This document shows positions 1 to 7,949 of a stretch of DNA of 64,000 bases, piece by piece (the first letter of the stretch is position 1; the number at the start of each line of letters is the position of its first letter). Below the pieces are notes generated by a model, which made no database searches, was not told the origin of the DNA, and saw nothing but the letters and a program-made list of their open reading frames with translations. The DNA is from Lampropedia puyangensis (GTDB lineage Bacteria; Pseudomonadota; Gammaproteobacteria; Burkholderiales; Burkholderiaceae_C), in the NCBI RefSeq assembly GCF_004833285.1, contig NZ_STFG01000013.1, positions 341-64,340 of the forward strand, given 5' to 3'. The position numbers and the translations under genes are program-made.

Positions 1-34
1 CGTTCACGCTAAATTTGATTTGTGCAACAAAGCC
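1..34. mobile_element. Terminal end of an IS5-family insertion sequence (continues past left edge)
   Basis: The first 34 bases end in GATTTGTGCAACAAAGCC. Read on the other strand this is GGCTTTGTTGCACAAATC, the terminal inverted repeat typical of IS5/IS903-type elements. The element body lies to the left of the window, so neither the transposase nor the second end can be seen. The boundary with host DNA is placed after base 34. Confidence 0.65.
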
Positions 35-94
35 TGTGGCTGAGATTTTTTTATTTAGAGTTTTTTCAACCAGCTCAAAACAAGACGGACAAGA

Positions 95-132
95 AAAAAC
101 CCACATAAGCTGTTTGCTTTATGTGGGGTTTT
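95..132 (-). terminator. Rho-independent terminator downstream of tRNA-Ser
   Basis: A perfect stem CCCACATAA / TTATGTGGG is flanked by A-runs and T-runs, so it could work in both directions. It lies about 50 bases beyond the 3' end of the minus-strand tRNA gene and probably ends that transcript. Confidence 0.7.
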
Positions 133-183
133 ATGTGGTACAAATCAAAAACTCATTCATAAGTCATTGATTTATATATGCCA

Positions 184-275
<92 letters not shown>

Positions 276-521
276 GTGAAAGCGAAATTCTATCTTGTTT
301 TTTTGAGCATATATGCTTTGATGCTGTTTTTCTATAAAAAATTTCCGCTTGCATTTCCTTTCTCTAGAATCGTCTAAACGTCCTCTTTGTCGCGCCATAA
401 GGCGCTAGGTGTTTAGCCCCGGATTTTGATGAGTCGGATCTATCTTGAATTTGCTGGTTCTGTATATGGCAACAAAGAGGTAAAGCTTGCCTTGGGCTAC
501 TTGGAGCTTTGCAATGTTTAT
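276..521. other. Non-coding stretch between tRNA-Ser and an IS remnant
   Basis: No convincing gene is seen here. The A+T-rich part just upstream of the tRNA (about 276-360) should hold the tRNA promoter. Short open frames lack family signals. Confidence 0.5.
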
Positions 522-540
522 GGGTTTTGTTGCATAAATC
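522..540 (-). repeat. IS5-type terminal inverted repeat of the decayed element
   Basis: The sequence GGGTTTTGTTGCATAAATC closely resembles the IS5/IS903 end seen at bases 17-34 (GGCTTTGTTGCACAAATC on the other strand). It lies 37 bases beyond the stop codon of the transposase remnant, which is where a 3' IS end should be. No matching opposite end was found near 1110-1170. Confidence 0.6.
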
Positions 541-576
541 AAGCGCAGAACATAGCGCTCCAAACCTCATGCGCAG

Positions 577-1110
577 TTATCCTACGGCGCCTGAGTTGGG
601 GCAGTCCAATTGTGTGAGCCGATTCCAGATGGCCGCTCGCACATTGAGCTCTACGACCTGTCTCTCAAAGGCCTTGGCCTTGATTTTTTCTCTGGGCTTT
701 TGCAAGCAATTCATTTTGGCCTCTAACCAAGGATCTGCGGTGGAAGACGCTCCAATTTTTTCAGATGCCGCGTCCGAAACGGCGACATACTGCGATGCTC
801 ATTGCGTGCTGCAAAGGCAGCTCCTTTGCGTCTTTGAGCCCGCTTGCGGGGCGGGATCATTGGCATGATATTGCACAATCACGTCCGAGTCTTTTTGCCT
901 ATGACAGAGTGTGCTGAAGTTGGGTGTCTTCCATGGCAGGACGCACATATTGATGAGCGATTCGCCCCGCCCGATGGTCTGGCGTTAGCCTAAATTGAGC
1001 AGCACTTTGAAGCTCAAGCAACAATGAATGGCAGCATAGATTTATTTTTCAGAGTTTTGTTTTTCCAAGGATTGCCACTCGTTCATACGATGCGATTTGC
1101 CCGAGTAGTC
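577..1110 (-). pseudogene. Decayed, internally deleted IS5-family transposase
   Basis: Translating the minus strand piecewise recovers IS5 transposase segments in the right order. About 1000-960 gives FKVLLNLG then RQTIG. About 960-890 gives PWKTPNFSTLCHRQK, matching the family motif PDFSTLSRRQK. The 3' end gives LEAKMNCLQKPREKIKAKAF and RQVVELNVRAAIWNRLTQL, ending GAVG-stop at 577-579 and matching the usual VETKMHC...QVAELQVRVAVLNRFT...VG ending. In-frame stops and frame changes interrupt it, and the central DDE region is missing, so it is not functional. The 5' boundary is uncertain by tens of bases. Confidence 0.8.
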
Positions 1111-1171
1111 GCTGCACTTATGCTGCGGCGGCTATCTTGTTTGTCTAGCGCAGCTCTCAATGTGGCTATTT

Positions 1172-2629
1172 CTATGGATTGGTGAGCAGTTTTTTGAACA
1201 GTGCCATGGTTTCAGCGCTTTCTGTGAGTGAGACGGAGAGGCGGATGTGGGTGTCTGGTACTTGCGCAGGAGAGAATAGTCTGCCTGGAGCGAGGATGAG
1301 ACCTTGTGCTGCACTGCGGCGCGCCAGTTGTTCGCTGTCTTGTTGGCAGTTGAGCCAAATGAAAAGACCTGCATGGGGGGCTGGCTGAGGCGCTAAGTCG
1401 AGTGATTGGAGGAAATCCAGCGCTTGCATGCGTGCGTTGTCGACAAATTGGCGTAACCGATGCAGATGCTTGCTGTAAAGGCCTGATGCAAGGATGTGCT
1501 GCAATACGCGCTCAGGTAATTCTGGCGTGGTCAGGCCCGAGAGCATTTTCAGCTCAGTCAAACGTGTGGTGAGTTTGGATGATGCGGCAATGTAGCCAAC
1601 GCGTAGACCTGCAGCCAGGGGTTTGGAAAAGCCGCCAGTGAATAGGACTCTCTCCAATCCATCAAGAGCGGCAATCCGGATGGCGCCGCCAGGGTGCAGT
1701 TCCCCATAGGTGTCGTCTTCAAGAATATGAAAATCATATTCTTGTGCAAGTTTCAAGATGGTGTGCGCACTGCGGGGTGAGAGGCTGTAGCCTGTTGGGT
1801 TGTGTACCGCGCTATTGATGAAAAACAGCTTTGGTCGATGCGTTCGAACCAGTTCCTCCAGAATATTGAGGTCTGGGCCGCTTGGTGTTCGGGGCACACC
1901 CACGACACGTACCCCTGCGGCAGCCAAACGGGCAAATACCAAATACCATGCTGGATCTTCTACAAGAACCGTATCACCAGGTGTAGTCAGGGTGCGTAAT
2001 GCCAAGTCTGTGGCATGGGTGACGCCCGCAGTCAACAGCAGGTGCTGCTCTGCGTGAGCGGCAATACCGATGTTCTGCAGCTGCTCTGTCAGGCTAATGC
2101 GCAGTGGTAAATAGCCCCTCGCATCACCGTATCCAAGCAAGGAGGTGCAGGGCGTACGCCCTACACTGCGAATAGCGGATGCTACCAATTCTGAATCCAA
2201 CCAAGCTTTGGGCATTAATGCCGATGTGCCTGGGTTGAACCGTCCACCCATATCTCTCAAAGTACTTTCCAGCAACCATGAGACATCCATGGTGGTGGGG
2301 GTTATAGGCTGCGCAGAGGCTCCTGCGGCAGCATGGTGGGCCGACAAGCTATCAGCATCTCTGGGTATAGGTCTGGCATTGACGAAATACCCGGCCCCAC
2401 GACGAGCCTGTAACCAGCCTTTCATGGTGAGTTGTTCATACGCTTCGACCACTGTGAAACGGCTCACGCACAGATGTTCAGCCATCGCTCTAATGGAGGG
2501 CAGGCGACTGCCTGGTCGCAGTCCCAGACTGGTGATTTTGTGTTCCACCATTCGAACAATTTGCTCCAGCAGTGTTTGATCATGCTGCCTCAGTGGCGGT
2601 TCAAAAGCGTCAATCTGTACGGTATTCAT
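1172..2629 (-). CDS. MocR/GabR-type transcriptional regulator (GntR HTH plus aminotransferase-like domain)
   Basis: The 485-residue protein has an N-terminal GntR winged helix (LRPGSRLPSIRAMAEHLCVSRFTVVEAYEQL). A fold-type I aminotransferase-like domain follows, with the expected PLP-lysine region (GGFSKPLAAGLRVGY) and the YGDARGYLPLR segment common in MocR proteins. The family binds PLP and a small amine and acts as a regulator rather than an enzyme. I start at the ATG at 2629 (MNTVQIDAF...) because the upstream in-frame extension to 2734 has no family similarity and would cover the promoter. It is divergent from the LysE-type exporter at 2756, the usual target arrangement. The ligand cannot be told from sequence. 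Confidence 0.88.
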   Translation of the reverse strand: MNTVQIDAFEPPLRQHDQTLLEQIVRMVEHKITSLGLRPGSRLPSIRAMAEHLCVSRFTVVEAYEQLTMKGWLQARRGAGYFVNARPIPRDADSLSAHHAAAGASAQPITPTTMDVSWLLESTLRDMGGRFNPGTSALMPKAWLDSELVASAIRSVGRTPCTSLLGYGDARGYLPLRISLTEQLQNIGIAAHAEQHLLLTAGVTHATDLALRTLTTPGDTVLVEDPAWYLVFARLAAAGVRVVGVPRTPSGPDLNILEELVRTHRPKLFFINSAVHNPTGYSLSPRSAHTILKLAQEYDFHILEDDTYGELHPGGAIRIAALDGLERVLFTGGFSKPLAAGLRVGYIAASSKLTTRLTELKMLSGLTTPELPERVLQHILASGLYSKHLHRLRQFVDNARMQALDFLQSLDLAPQPAPHAGLFIWLNCQQDSEQLARRSAAQGLILAPGRLFSPAQVPDTHIRLSVSLTESAETMALFKKLLTNP

Positions 2630-2667
2630 TTTTTTAACCTGTAAGGTTTTTGAATTGAATGAAAATT

Positions 2668-2689
2668 GTATCGGTACTGTATTGGTTTT
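2668..2689. promoter_or_regulatory. Candidate MocR operator: 11-bp direct repeat
   Basis: GTATCGGTACT is followed at once by GTATTGGTTTT, giving two half-sites one helical turn apart in the divergent promoter region. Direct-repeat operators are established for several MocR regulators such as GabR and PdxR. Assignment here is inference from position and shape. Confidence 0.4.
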
Positions 2690-2755
2690 GTTGGATAAAT
2701 TGCGAAGCTGTTTGATGGACAACCGGTCTGTCATTTTTGAAAGAAAATTTCATCT

Positions 2756-3352
2756 ATGGATGCGCTTTTGCTTTGGCTTCCAATGGCCACATTCTTTTTT
2801 GCTTCATCTATTACGCCGGGGCCCAATAACATCATGCTGGCCAGCTCTGGTTTGAATTATGGTTTTCGCCGTAGCATTCCCCATATGCTGGGCATCAGTG
2901 TGGGGTGCATGGCCATGATTTTTGTATTGGGCTTAGGACTGGGAGCCGCGTTTAATCGGTTGCCTGTATTGCACACAGGATTGAAGGTGGTATGCGTACT
3001 GTATTTGCTGTACCTAGCTGCAAAAATTGCTTTTTCAGGGCCGATGGGTGCTGGTCAAGAGCAGGGCAAGCCTATGACATTTTTACAGGCGGCCGCTTTT
3101 CAATGGGTCAACCCCAAAGCTTGGGCAATGGTGCTTGGCGTGATTGCGGTGTATGTCCCTCCAAAGGAATTCATGGCTAATTTGCTGATTGCAACATCGA
3201 TTGCAGGGATGGTCAATTTGCCAACTATTTCGGTATGGACTTTGTTTGGTGTGGCGCTCAAACGCTGGCTACGCGAGCCTAGAACTGTGCGCATGTTCAA
3301 TTTCAGTATGGCGGTGCTGTTGGTACTGTCGATCTATCCGATGGTGGTTTAG
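2756..3352 (+). CDS. LysE/RhtB-family amino-acid exporter
   Basis: The 198-residue inner-membrane protein has about six hydrophobic segments and the N-terminal LysE/RhtB signature SSITPGPNNIMLASSGLNYG. Members export amino acids or derivatives by proton antiport. The start ATG at 2756 gives the expected short N-terminus directly before the first membrane helix. The ribosome-binding site is weak (AAGAAAATTT). It is transcribed away from the MocR gene, which suggests control by that regulator. The substrate cannot be assigned. Confidence 0.88.
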   Translation: MDALLLWLPMATFFFASSITPGPNNIMLASSGLNYGFRRSIPHMLGISVGCMAMIFVLGLGLGAAFNRLPVLHTGLKVVCVLYLLYLAAKIAFSGPMGAGQEQGKPMTFLQAAAFQWVNPKAWAMVLGVIAVYVPPKEFMANLLIATSIAGMVNLPTISVWTLFGVALKRWLREPRTVRMFNFSMAVLLVLSIYPMVV

Positions 3353-3590
3353 CTCGGTGTGCAGTGTGGGCGCTAGAGGTGTGGTACGAAAGCGTGCTTT
3401 AAGACTGCTTTGCTGAACGTGTAACTGCATTTTGAAGCAAAGGTGCAAGATGCGATACAAGAGATTTACCGCATAATTCGCATAAGCTTGCATGTCCAGT
3501 TCTTAAGCACGTTTTTGTGCAGAGAATTTGGCTTGGCAAGGATGATCGAGCCGCGAAAGCGTTTACACCGATAGCACGAGATACTGCACC

Positions 3591-4304
3591 ATGAGTAAGC
3601 AAGAATGGGCCAAAGGCCTGGAAATTCAAGGCATTGAGCCTCCTTTGTCACTGCACCAATACAAACTCATCGCGTTTGACATGGATTCCACGCTGGTGAC
3701 TTCTGAGTGCGTGGATGAAATTGCCGATGTGGTTGGTAAAAAAGCAGAAGTAGCTGCTATTACTGAGGCGGCAATGCAAGGTGTTATTACCGACTACAAA
3801 GAAAGTTTGCGCCAACGCGTGGCGTTGCTTAAAGGGGTGACGCTGGCGCAATTGGAGCAGGTCTATAACGAACGGGTGCAATTGACACCTGGTGCTGAAT
3901 CACTGGTGCAGGCGTGCCAAAAGGCCGGCTTGAAAACCGTCTTGGTTTCAGGAGGTTTTACCTTCTTTACCGATCGCATTCGGGCCAAGTTGCAATTGGA
4001 TTTTTCTCGCTCCAATTTGCTTGAAGCCAAGGATGGGGTGTTGACCGGTCGAATGACTGATCAGTCGTGGGGGGACATTTGTGACGGTGATGAAAAGCGC
4101 CGTGCGGTTTTGGATTTGGCATCGTTGATGGGGATCGATCCGCAACAAGTGATTGCTGTGGGCGATGGCAGTAACGATATTCCTATGATGCAAGCTGTTG
4201 GCCTTTCTGTTGCCTTCCATGCTAAGCCGAGGGTTAAGGCCGTTGCCAAAGTGGCGATTAATGAAGGGGGATTGGATCGTTTGCTTGAGGTCGTTAAGCT
4301 CTGA
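3591..4304 (+). CDS. serB: Phosphoserine phosphatase
   Basis: It catalyses the last step of serine synthesis, hydrolysis of phosphoserine. The 237-residue HAD-superfamily protein shows motif I DMDST (D30 nucleophile, D32), motif II VSGGFTFF, and motif IV VGDGSNDIPMM with the metal-binding aspartates. The short length without an N-terminal ACT domain fits the compact SerB of many betaproteobacteria. The gene stands alone between the LysE gene and a terminator at 4344. No strong ribosome-binding site precedes the ATG. Confidence 0.93.
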   Translation: MSKQEWAKGLEIQGIEPPLSLHQYKLIAFDMDSTLVTSECVDEIADVVGKKAEVAAITEAAMQGVITDYKESLRQRVALLKGVTLAQLEQVYNERVQLTPGAESLVQACQKAGLKTVLVSGGFTFFTDRIRAKLQLDFSRSNLLEAKDGVLTGRMTDQSWGDICDGDEKRRAVLDLASLMGIDPQQVIAVGDGSNDIPMMQAVGLSVAFHAKPRVKAVAKVAINEGGLDRLLEVVKL

Positions 4305-4343
4305 TTAATCTCTTGATCACTGCACATTCACCATATAGTGCGT

Positions 4344-4382
4344 AAAAAAAACCTGTCATGGATGCAATGACAGGTTTTTTTT
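4344..4382. terminator. Bidirectional terminator between serB and fumC
   Basis: A stem ACCTGTCAT / ATGACAGGT with a 6-base loop is flanked by A8 and T8 runs. It sits between the convergent serB (+) and fumC (-) genes and can serve both. Confidence 0.88.
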
Positions 4383-4460
4383 CAGGGACAGAGGGCAGTA
4401 ATCTAATACTGCATCAATGCAAGAGCAAGCTTCCCCTCTTACTGAAGGGCTGCCTTAGCG

Positions 4461-5855
4461 TTAACGGCCAACCATATTTTCGGGAATCACCCATTGGTCA
4501 AACTGCTCTGCAGTGAGAAACCCTGATGCAACGGCTGCTTCGCGCAGGCTGGAGCCCTCTTTGTGGGCTTTCTTTGCAATAAATGCTGCCTTGTCGTAAC
4601 CAATGTGGGTGTTGAGGGCAGTAACCAGCATCAAGGAGTTTTGCACTAGTTCTGTGATCCGCGCTTGGTTGGGCTCAATACCAACCGCACAATTGTTGTT
4701 GAAGCTGATCATCCCATCCGCAAGCAAGCGAACGCTTTGTAAAAAGTTGTGGGCAACGACAGGACGGAAGACGTTCAGCTCGAAATTGCCTGACGCACCA
4801 CTGATATTGATGGCTACATCATTGCCAAACACCTGTGCCGCAAGCATGGTGACGGCTTCGCTTTGTGTTGGGTTGACTTTGCCGGGCATGATGGAGGAGC
4901 CTGGTTCATTTTCTGGAATGCTGATTTCGCCAATCCCACTGCGTGGGCCGCTGGCCAACCAACGCACATCATTGGCGATTTTGGTCAAACTGGCTGCTAA
5001 GGTTTTAAGTGCACCATGCGCATGTACCAAAGCATCTTGCGAGGCAAGCGATTCAAACTTATTGGGTGAAGTAATAAAAGGCAGGCTAGTGATCGCTGCT
5101 AGTTCTTTAGCCACGCCTTCAGCATAGCCTTTTGGGGCATTCAAACCCGTACCAACGGCAGTGCCTCCCAAGGCCAGCTCATACAAATGCGGCAGTGCAT
5201 CTTGCACATGTTTTTTGCCATGCTCCAGTTGCGCAACCCAGCCAGAAATTTCCTGACCTAACGTTAGTGGCGTTGCGTCTTGCAAATGGGTGCGGCCAAT
5301 TTTGACGATGTGGTCGAAGGCTTTTGCCTTTTCGGCCAACGTATTTTTGAGTACATCAATAGCTGGCAGCAGCTTGTTGGTCAAGGCATCGACAGCTGCT
5401 ACATGCGATGCGGTAGGGAATACATCGTTGGACGACTGGCTTTTGTTCACATCGTCATTGGGATGGACTAAACGTGACTCGCCACGTTCACCACCGAGCA
5501 ATTCACTGGCGCGGTTGGCGATGACCTCATTAAGGTTCATATTGCTTTGCGTACCTGAGCCGGTTTGCCACACTACTAAAGGGAACTCGCCAGGGTGTTT
5601 GCCCTCGATGACTTCTTGCGCAGCTGCCACGATGGCCTGCATTTTCTTGTCATCCAATAAACCCAACGCATGGTTCACGGTTGCAGAAGCTCGTTTAACT
5701 TGAGCCAGTGCTTTAATGATTTCCTTGGGTTGCTTTTCCCCTGAGATATCGAAGTTCTGCAGCGAGCGCTGTGTTTGAGCTCCCCATAATTTGTCAGCAG
5801 GGACTTCAATCGGGCCAAAAGTGTCTTTTTCTGTACGCGTGTTGGTCTGTGTCAT
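4461..5855 (-). CDS. fumC: Class II fumarate hydratase
   Basis: It interconverts fumarate and malate in the TCA cycle using an iron-independent homotetramer. The 464-residue protein begins [20 protein letters not shown] and shows the family signature [13 protein letters not shown], the SSNDVFPTA region and [15 protein letters not shown] chose the ATG at 5855 over an upstream in-frame TTG at 5867, because the E. coli protein also starts a few residues before EKDSMGP. It is convergent with serB and shares its terminator. It is a typical single-copy housekeeping gene. Confidence 0.95.
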   Translation of the reverse strand: MTQTNTRTEKDTFGPIEVPADKLWGAQTQRSLQNFDISGEKQPKEIIKALAQVKRASATVNHALGLLDDKKMQAIVAAAQEVIEGKHPGEFPLVVWQTGSGTQSNMNLNEVIANRASELLGGERGESRLVHPNDDVNKSQSSNDVFPTASHVAAVDALTNKLLPAIDVLKNTLAEKAKAFDHIVKIGRTHLQDATPLTLGQEISGWVAQLEHGKKHVQDALPHLYELALGGTAVGTGLNAPKGYAEGVAKELAAITSLPFITSPNKFESLASQDALVHAHGALKTLAASLTKIANDVRWLASGPRSGIGEISIPENEPGSSIMPGKVNPTQSEAVTMLAAQVFGNDVAINISGASGNFELNVFRPVVAHNFLQSVRLLADGMISFNNNCAVGIEPNQARITELVQNSLMLVTALNTHIGYDKAAFIAKKAHKEGSSLREAAVASGFLTAEQFDQWVIPENMVGR

Positions 5856-6067
5856 GGTCAAAAGCAATAGTCGGAAGATGTGAATGGCTTCGGCTGCATC
5901 GACGAACCGGCATTGGTTGTGATGTACTGGAAATTATTCGCATTTATTCTATGACATTATGAGAGCTGCTGCCTGACGTTCAAACCAAGGGTTTTGCTGA
6001 GTTGGGTTCTTTAATGGCGTCGTTAGAATGGGCCTATTACAGATTTTCTACAGGATGGGCGTGACGC

Positions 6068-6631
6068 ATGGTGACTCGCAAGAAAGCAGAAGCAGATGAC
6101 AGCCATTTCAATGGCCGTGTGATCAAAAAATACCCTAATCGTCGCCTTTACGATTTAGCTCACTCCACCTACATCACACTGGCCGATGTCAAGCAACTGG
6201 TCATTGATCGCCAGCCCGTTATTGTGGTAGATGCCAAAACAGGCGAAAACCTCACGCGAAGCATTCTGCTGCAAATCATTCTTGAAGAAGAGGTTGGCGG
6301 AACACCCATTTTTAGTGAGGCCGTGCTTGCGAACCTGATTCGTTTTTATGGCCATACCATGCAAGGCTTCATGGGGGCCTATATTGAAAAAAATATTCAA
6401 GCTATGGCAGAAATGCAATCGCAATGGGCCGAGCAAACACGCCAAATGCCTCCTGAATTTTGGGGCCAGTTTCAAGCTTTTTCTCAACCTGTCATGCCTG
6501 CCATGATGGGGGGCTTTAATGCAGAGCAAAGTCGTCAGACCTTGGCGAAAGCACAAGAGCAAATGCAAGAGCAGGTGAGGCAGCAAACAGAGCAATTTTT
6601 GCAGTTGTTTGGCATTAAAAATACTAAATAA
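6068..6631 (+). CDS. phaR: PhaR-type polyhydroxyalkanoate synthesis repressor
   Basis: The 187-residue protein opens with the PHB/PHA-accumulation DNA-binding domain (RVIKKYPNRRLYDLAHSTYI). A second conserved block follows (ILLQIILEEEVGG) and then a glutamine-rich C-terminal part with coiled-coil character (AKAQEQMQEQVRQQTEQFLQ). PhaR binds PHB granules and represses phasin and PHA-cycle genes when no polymer is present. This indicates that the host stores polyhydroxyalkanoate. No pha synthesis genes are adjacent. GGATGGGCGTGACGC precedes the ATG. Confidence 0.93.
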   Translation: MVTRKKAEADDSHFNGRVIKKYPNRRLYDLAHSTYITLADVKQLVIDRQPVIVVDAKTGENLTRSILLQIILEEEVGGTPIFSEAVLANLIRFYGHTMQGFMGAYIEKNIQAMAEMQSQWAEQTRQMPPEFWGQFQAFSQPVMPAMMGGFNAEQSRQTLAKAQEQMQEQVRQQTEQFLQLFGIKNTK

Positions 6632-6714
6632 TGCGTTTGAGCATCGTCCAATGCTTGTATGTCGAATGGGCTATGGCCAGCACATCGCAGCGAAAGCTAA
6701 ACGGTGCTGAATGC

Positions 6715-7404
6715 TCAGGTACTACTGGCCATAAAGGTTGAGTTTGCAGGCTCAACACGGCGTGCACCATTGAAGCGCTTTTGCCAGTAGGACTTCTCCA
6801 TGCTCTCGATCCTGATGGAGGCACCTGCTCGAGGCGAGTGAATGAAACGACCATCTCCAATATAGATACCGACATGGCTGAATTGGCGACGTAGGGTATT
6901 GAAGAAGACGAGATCGCCAGGTTGCAAATCGTTGCGGGCAATTTTTTTCGTGGCATTTGCTTGCTGGGCTGCTGTACGCGGCAGATGGTGGCCGACCGAT
7001 CGCTGGTAGAGGGACAGTACAAAGCCGCTGCAATCGAAACCGCCATCTAGCGAGCTTTCACCGTAGGCATACGGTTTGCCCAAGTAGCCCATGGCAGTCA
7101 CCACGACATCGGACATCATCAATGTGTGCGAGTCAATCCCTAGTGACTGTCTTGCATTTGCTACGGAGTCTGTTTCCTGCGAACTTGTTTGCGGCTCACT
7201 GCGAAAACTCAAACGAGGAGGGTGATTCAGTAGTTCGCGAGCACTGGCTTTGTGCTTGGCACCAAGTACCGTACTTGCAGAGGATTGCGTGTTCGCCAGT
7301 AGAAAATGTCCTAAAAGATCGTCTGACTGAGGATCTGCCCATGTTGCCGTACAAGTCAGCATGGTCAAGGATAAAGCGATCAATGGCAGGTGCAAACGTT
7401 TCAT
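6715..7404 (-). CDS. Secreted NlpC/P60 (C40) family peptidoglycan hydrolase
   Basis: The 229-residue protein has a clear signal peptide (MKRLHLPLIALSLTMLTCTATWA) and a C-terminal NlpC/P60 papain-like domain. The catalytic Cys is in GGFDCSGFVLSLYQ, the His in FSHVGIYIGDGRF, and a further His in FIHSP. These enzymes cleave the D-Glu to meso-DAP bond in murein in the periplasm. I start at 7404, because the 16 residues upstream in frame would displace the signal peptide. No SH3 domain is visible. The linker between signal peptide and catalytic domain is about 90 residues and low in recognisable features. Confidence 0.88.
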   Translation of the reverse strand: MKRLHLPLIALSLTMLTCTATWADPQSDDLLGHFLLANTQSSASTVLGAKHKASARELLNHPPRLSFRSEPQTSSQETDSVANARQSLGIDSHTLMMSDVVVTAMGYLGKPYAYGESSLDGGFDCSGFVLSLYQRSVGHHLPRTAAQQANATKKIARNDLQPGDLVFFNTLRRQFSHVGIYIGDGRFIHSPRAGASIRIESMEKSYWQKRFNGARRVEPANSTFMASST

Positions 7405-7949
7405 GGGCTGCAAGCGTAGCATTGAAGATGTCAAACAAGATGAAAAAGCCAATGCAACTGGCTGATTTTTTTCGTTTGACCGTGAAAAAATGTTTCAAGC
7501 AGAACAAAAGTAAACGCTTTGAAAGACGCGCTTCATCCTCGAGCAAGTTCTGCAACGTTAGACCATGGCTTCATGCGTAGCGCATATCAGCATGGCATCG
7601 TCATATTTGAACAGGTATGTTCAAACGCTTGAAAATAACCAAATACTCATTAAATCATAAGTGAATGTCAAAAAAAAGAGCAATATCTATGCGGTGGCAA
7701 TGAACCTTCAAAGGCGGTCGCCATAAATTCTGGATTGGGATTTACCCACTATCCGGGCAAAAATCAATGCTGAAGGATAACTATCCCCCTAAGTCTCCGG
7801 GGTTACGCAGGCATTCTTTGTCTTCCTCTTGGTAATGGCGAGACGCGTTCTTCGCGTTATAAAGATGGGGTTGCCGTGGCCGGTGCAACTGTTTAGCAAG
7901 GTCGGCAATGGTGTAATCGCAATTCTTTGCGCATTGATTGATACGACTT
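7405..7949. other. 545-bp divergent intergenic region
   Basis: No gene is supported between the NlpC/P60 gene (-) and the M61 peptidase (+). It holds the perfect dyad at 7606-7625. Promoters for both flanking genes must lie here. Confidence 0.5.
7606..7625. promoter_or_regulatory. Perfect 8-bp inverted repeat (candidate operator)
   Basis: TTTGAACA and TGTTCAAA are separated by four bases. The symmetry and size suit a homodimeric repressor site. It lies about 200 bp from the NlpC/P60 start and about 325 bp from the M61 start. The cognate protein is unknown. Confidence 0.4.

Noticed and set aside
509-868. 119-codon plus-strand open frame
   Set aside because: It lies antisense to the IS5 transposase remnant, whose minus-strand translation gives recognisable family segments. 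This frame has none.
7440-7470. Stem AGCCA / TGGCT with T-run read as a terminator
   Set aside because: The stem is only 5 bp and it lies upstream of the NlpC gene rather than after a gene on either strand.
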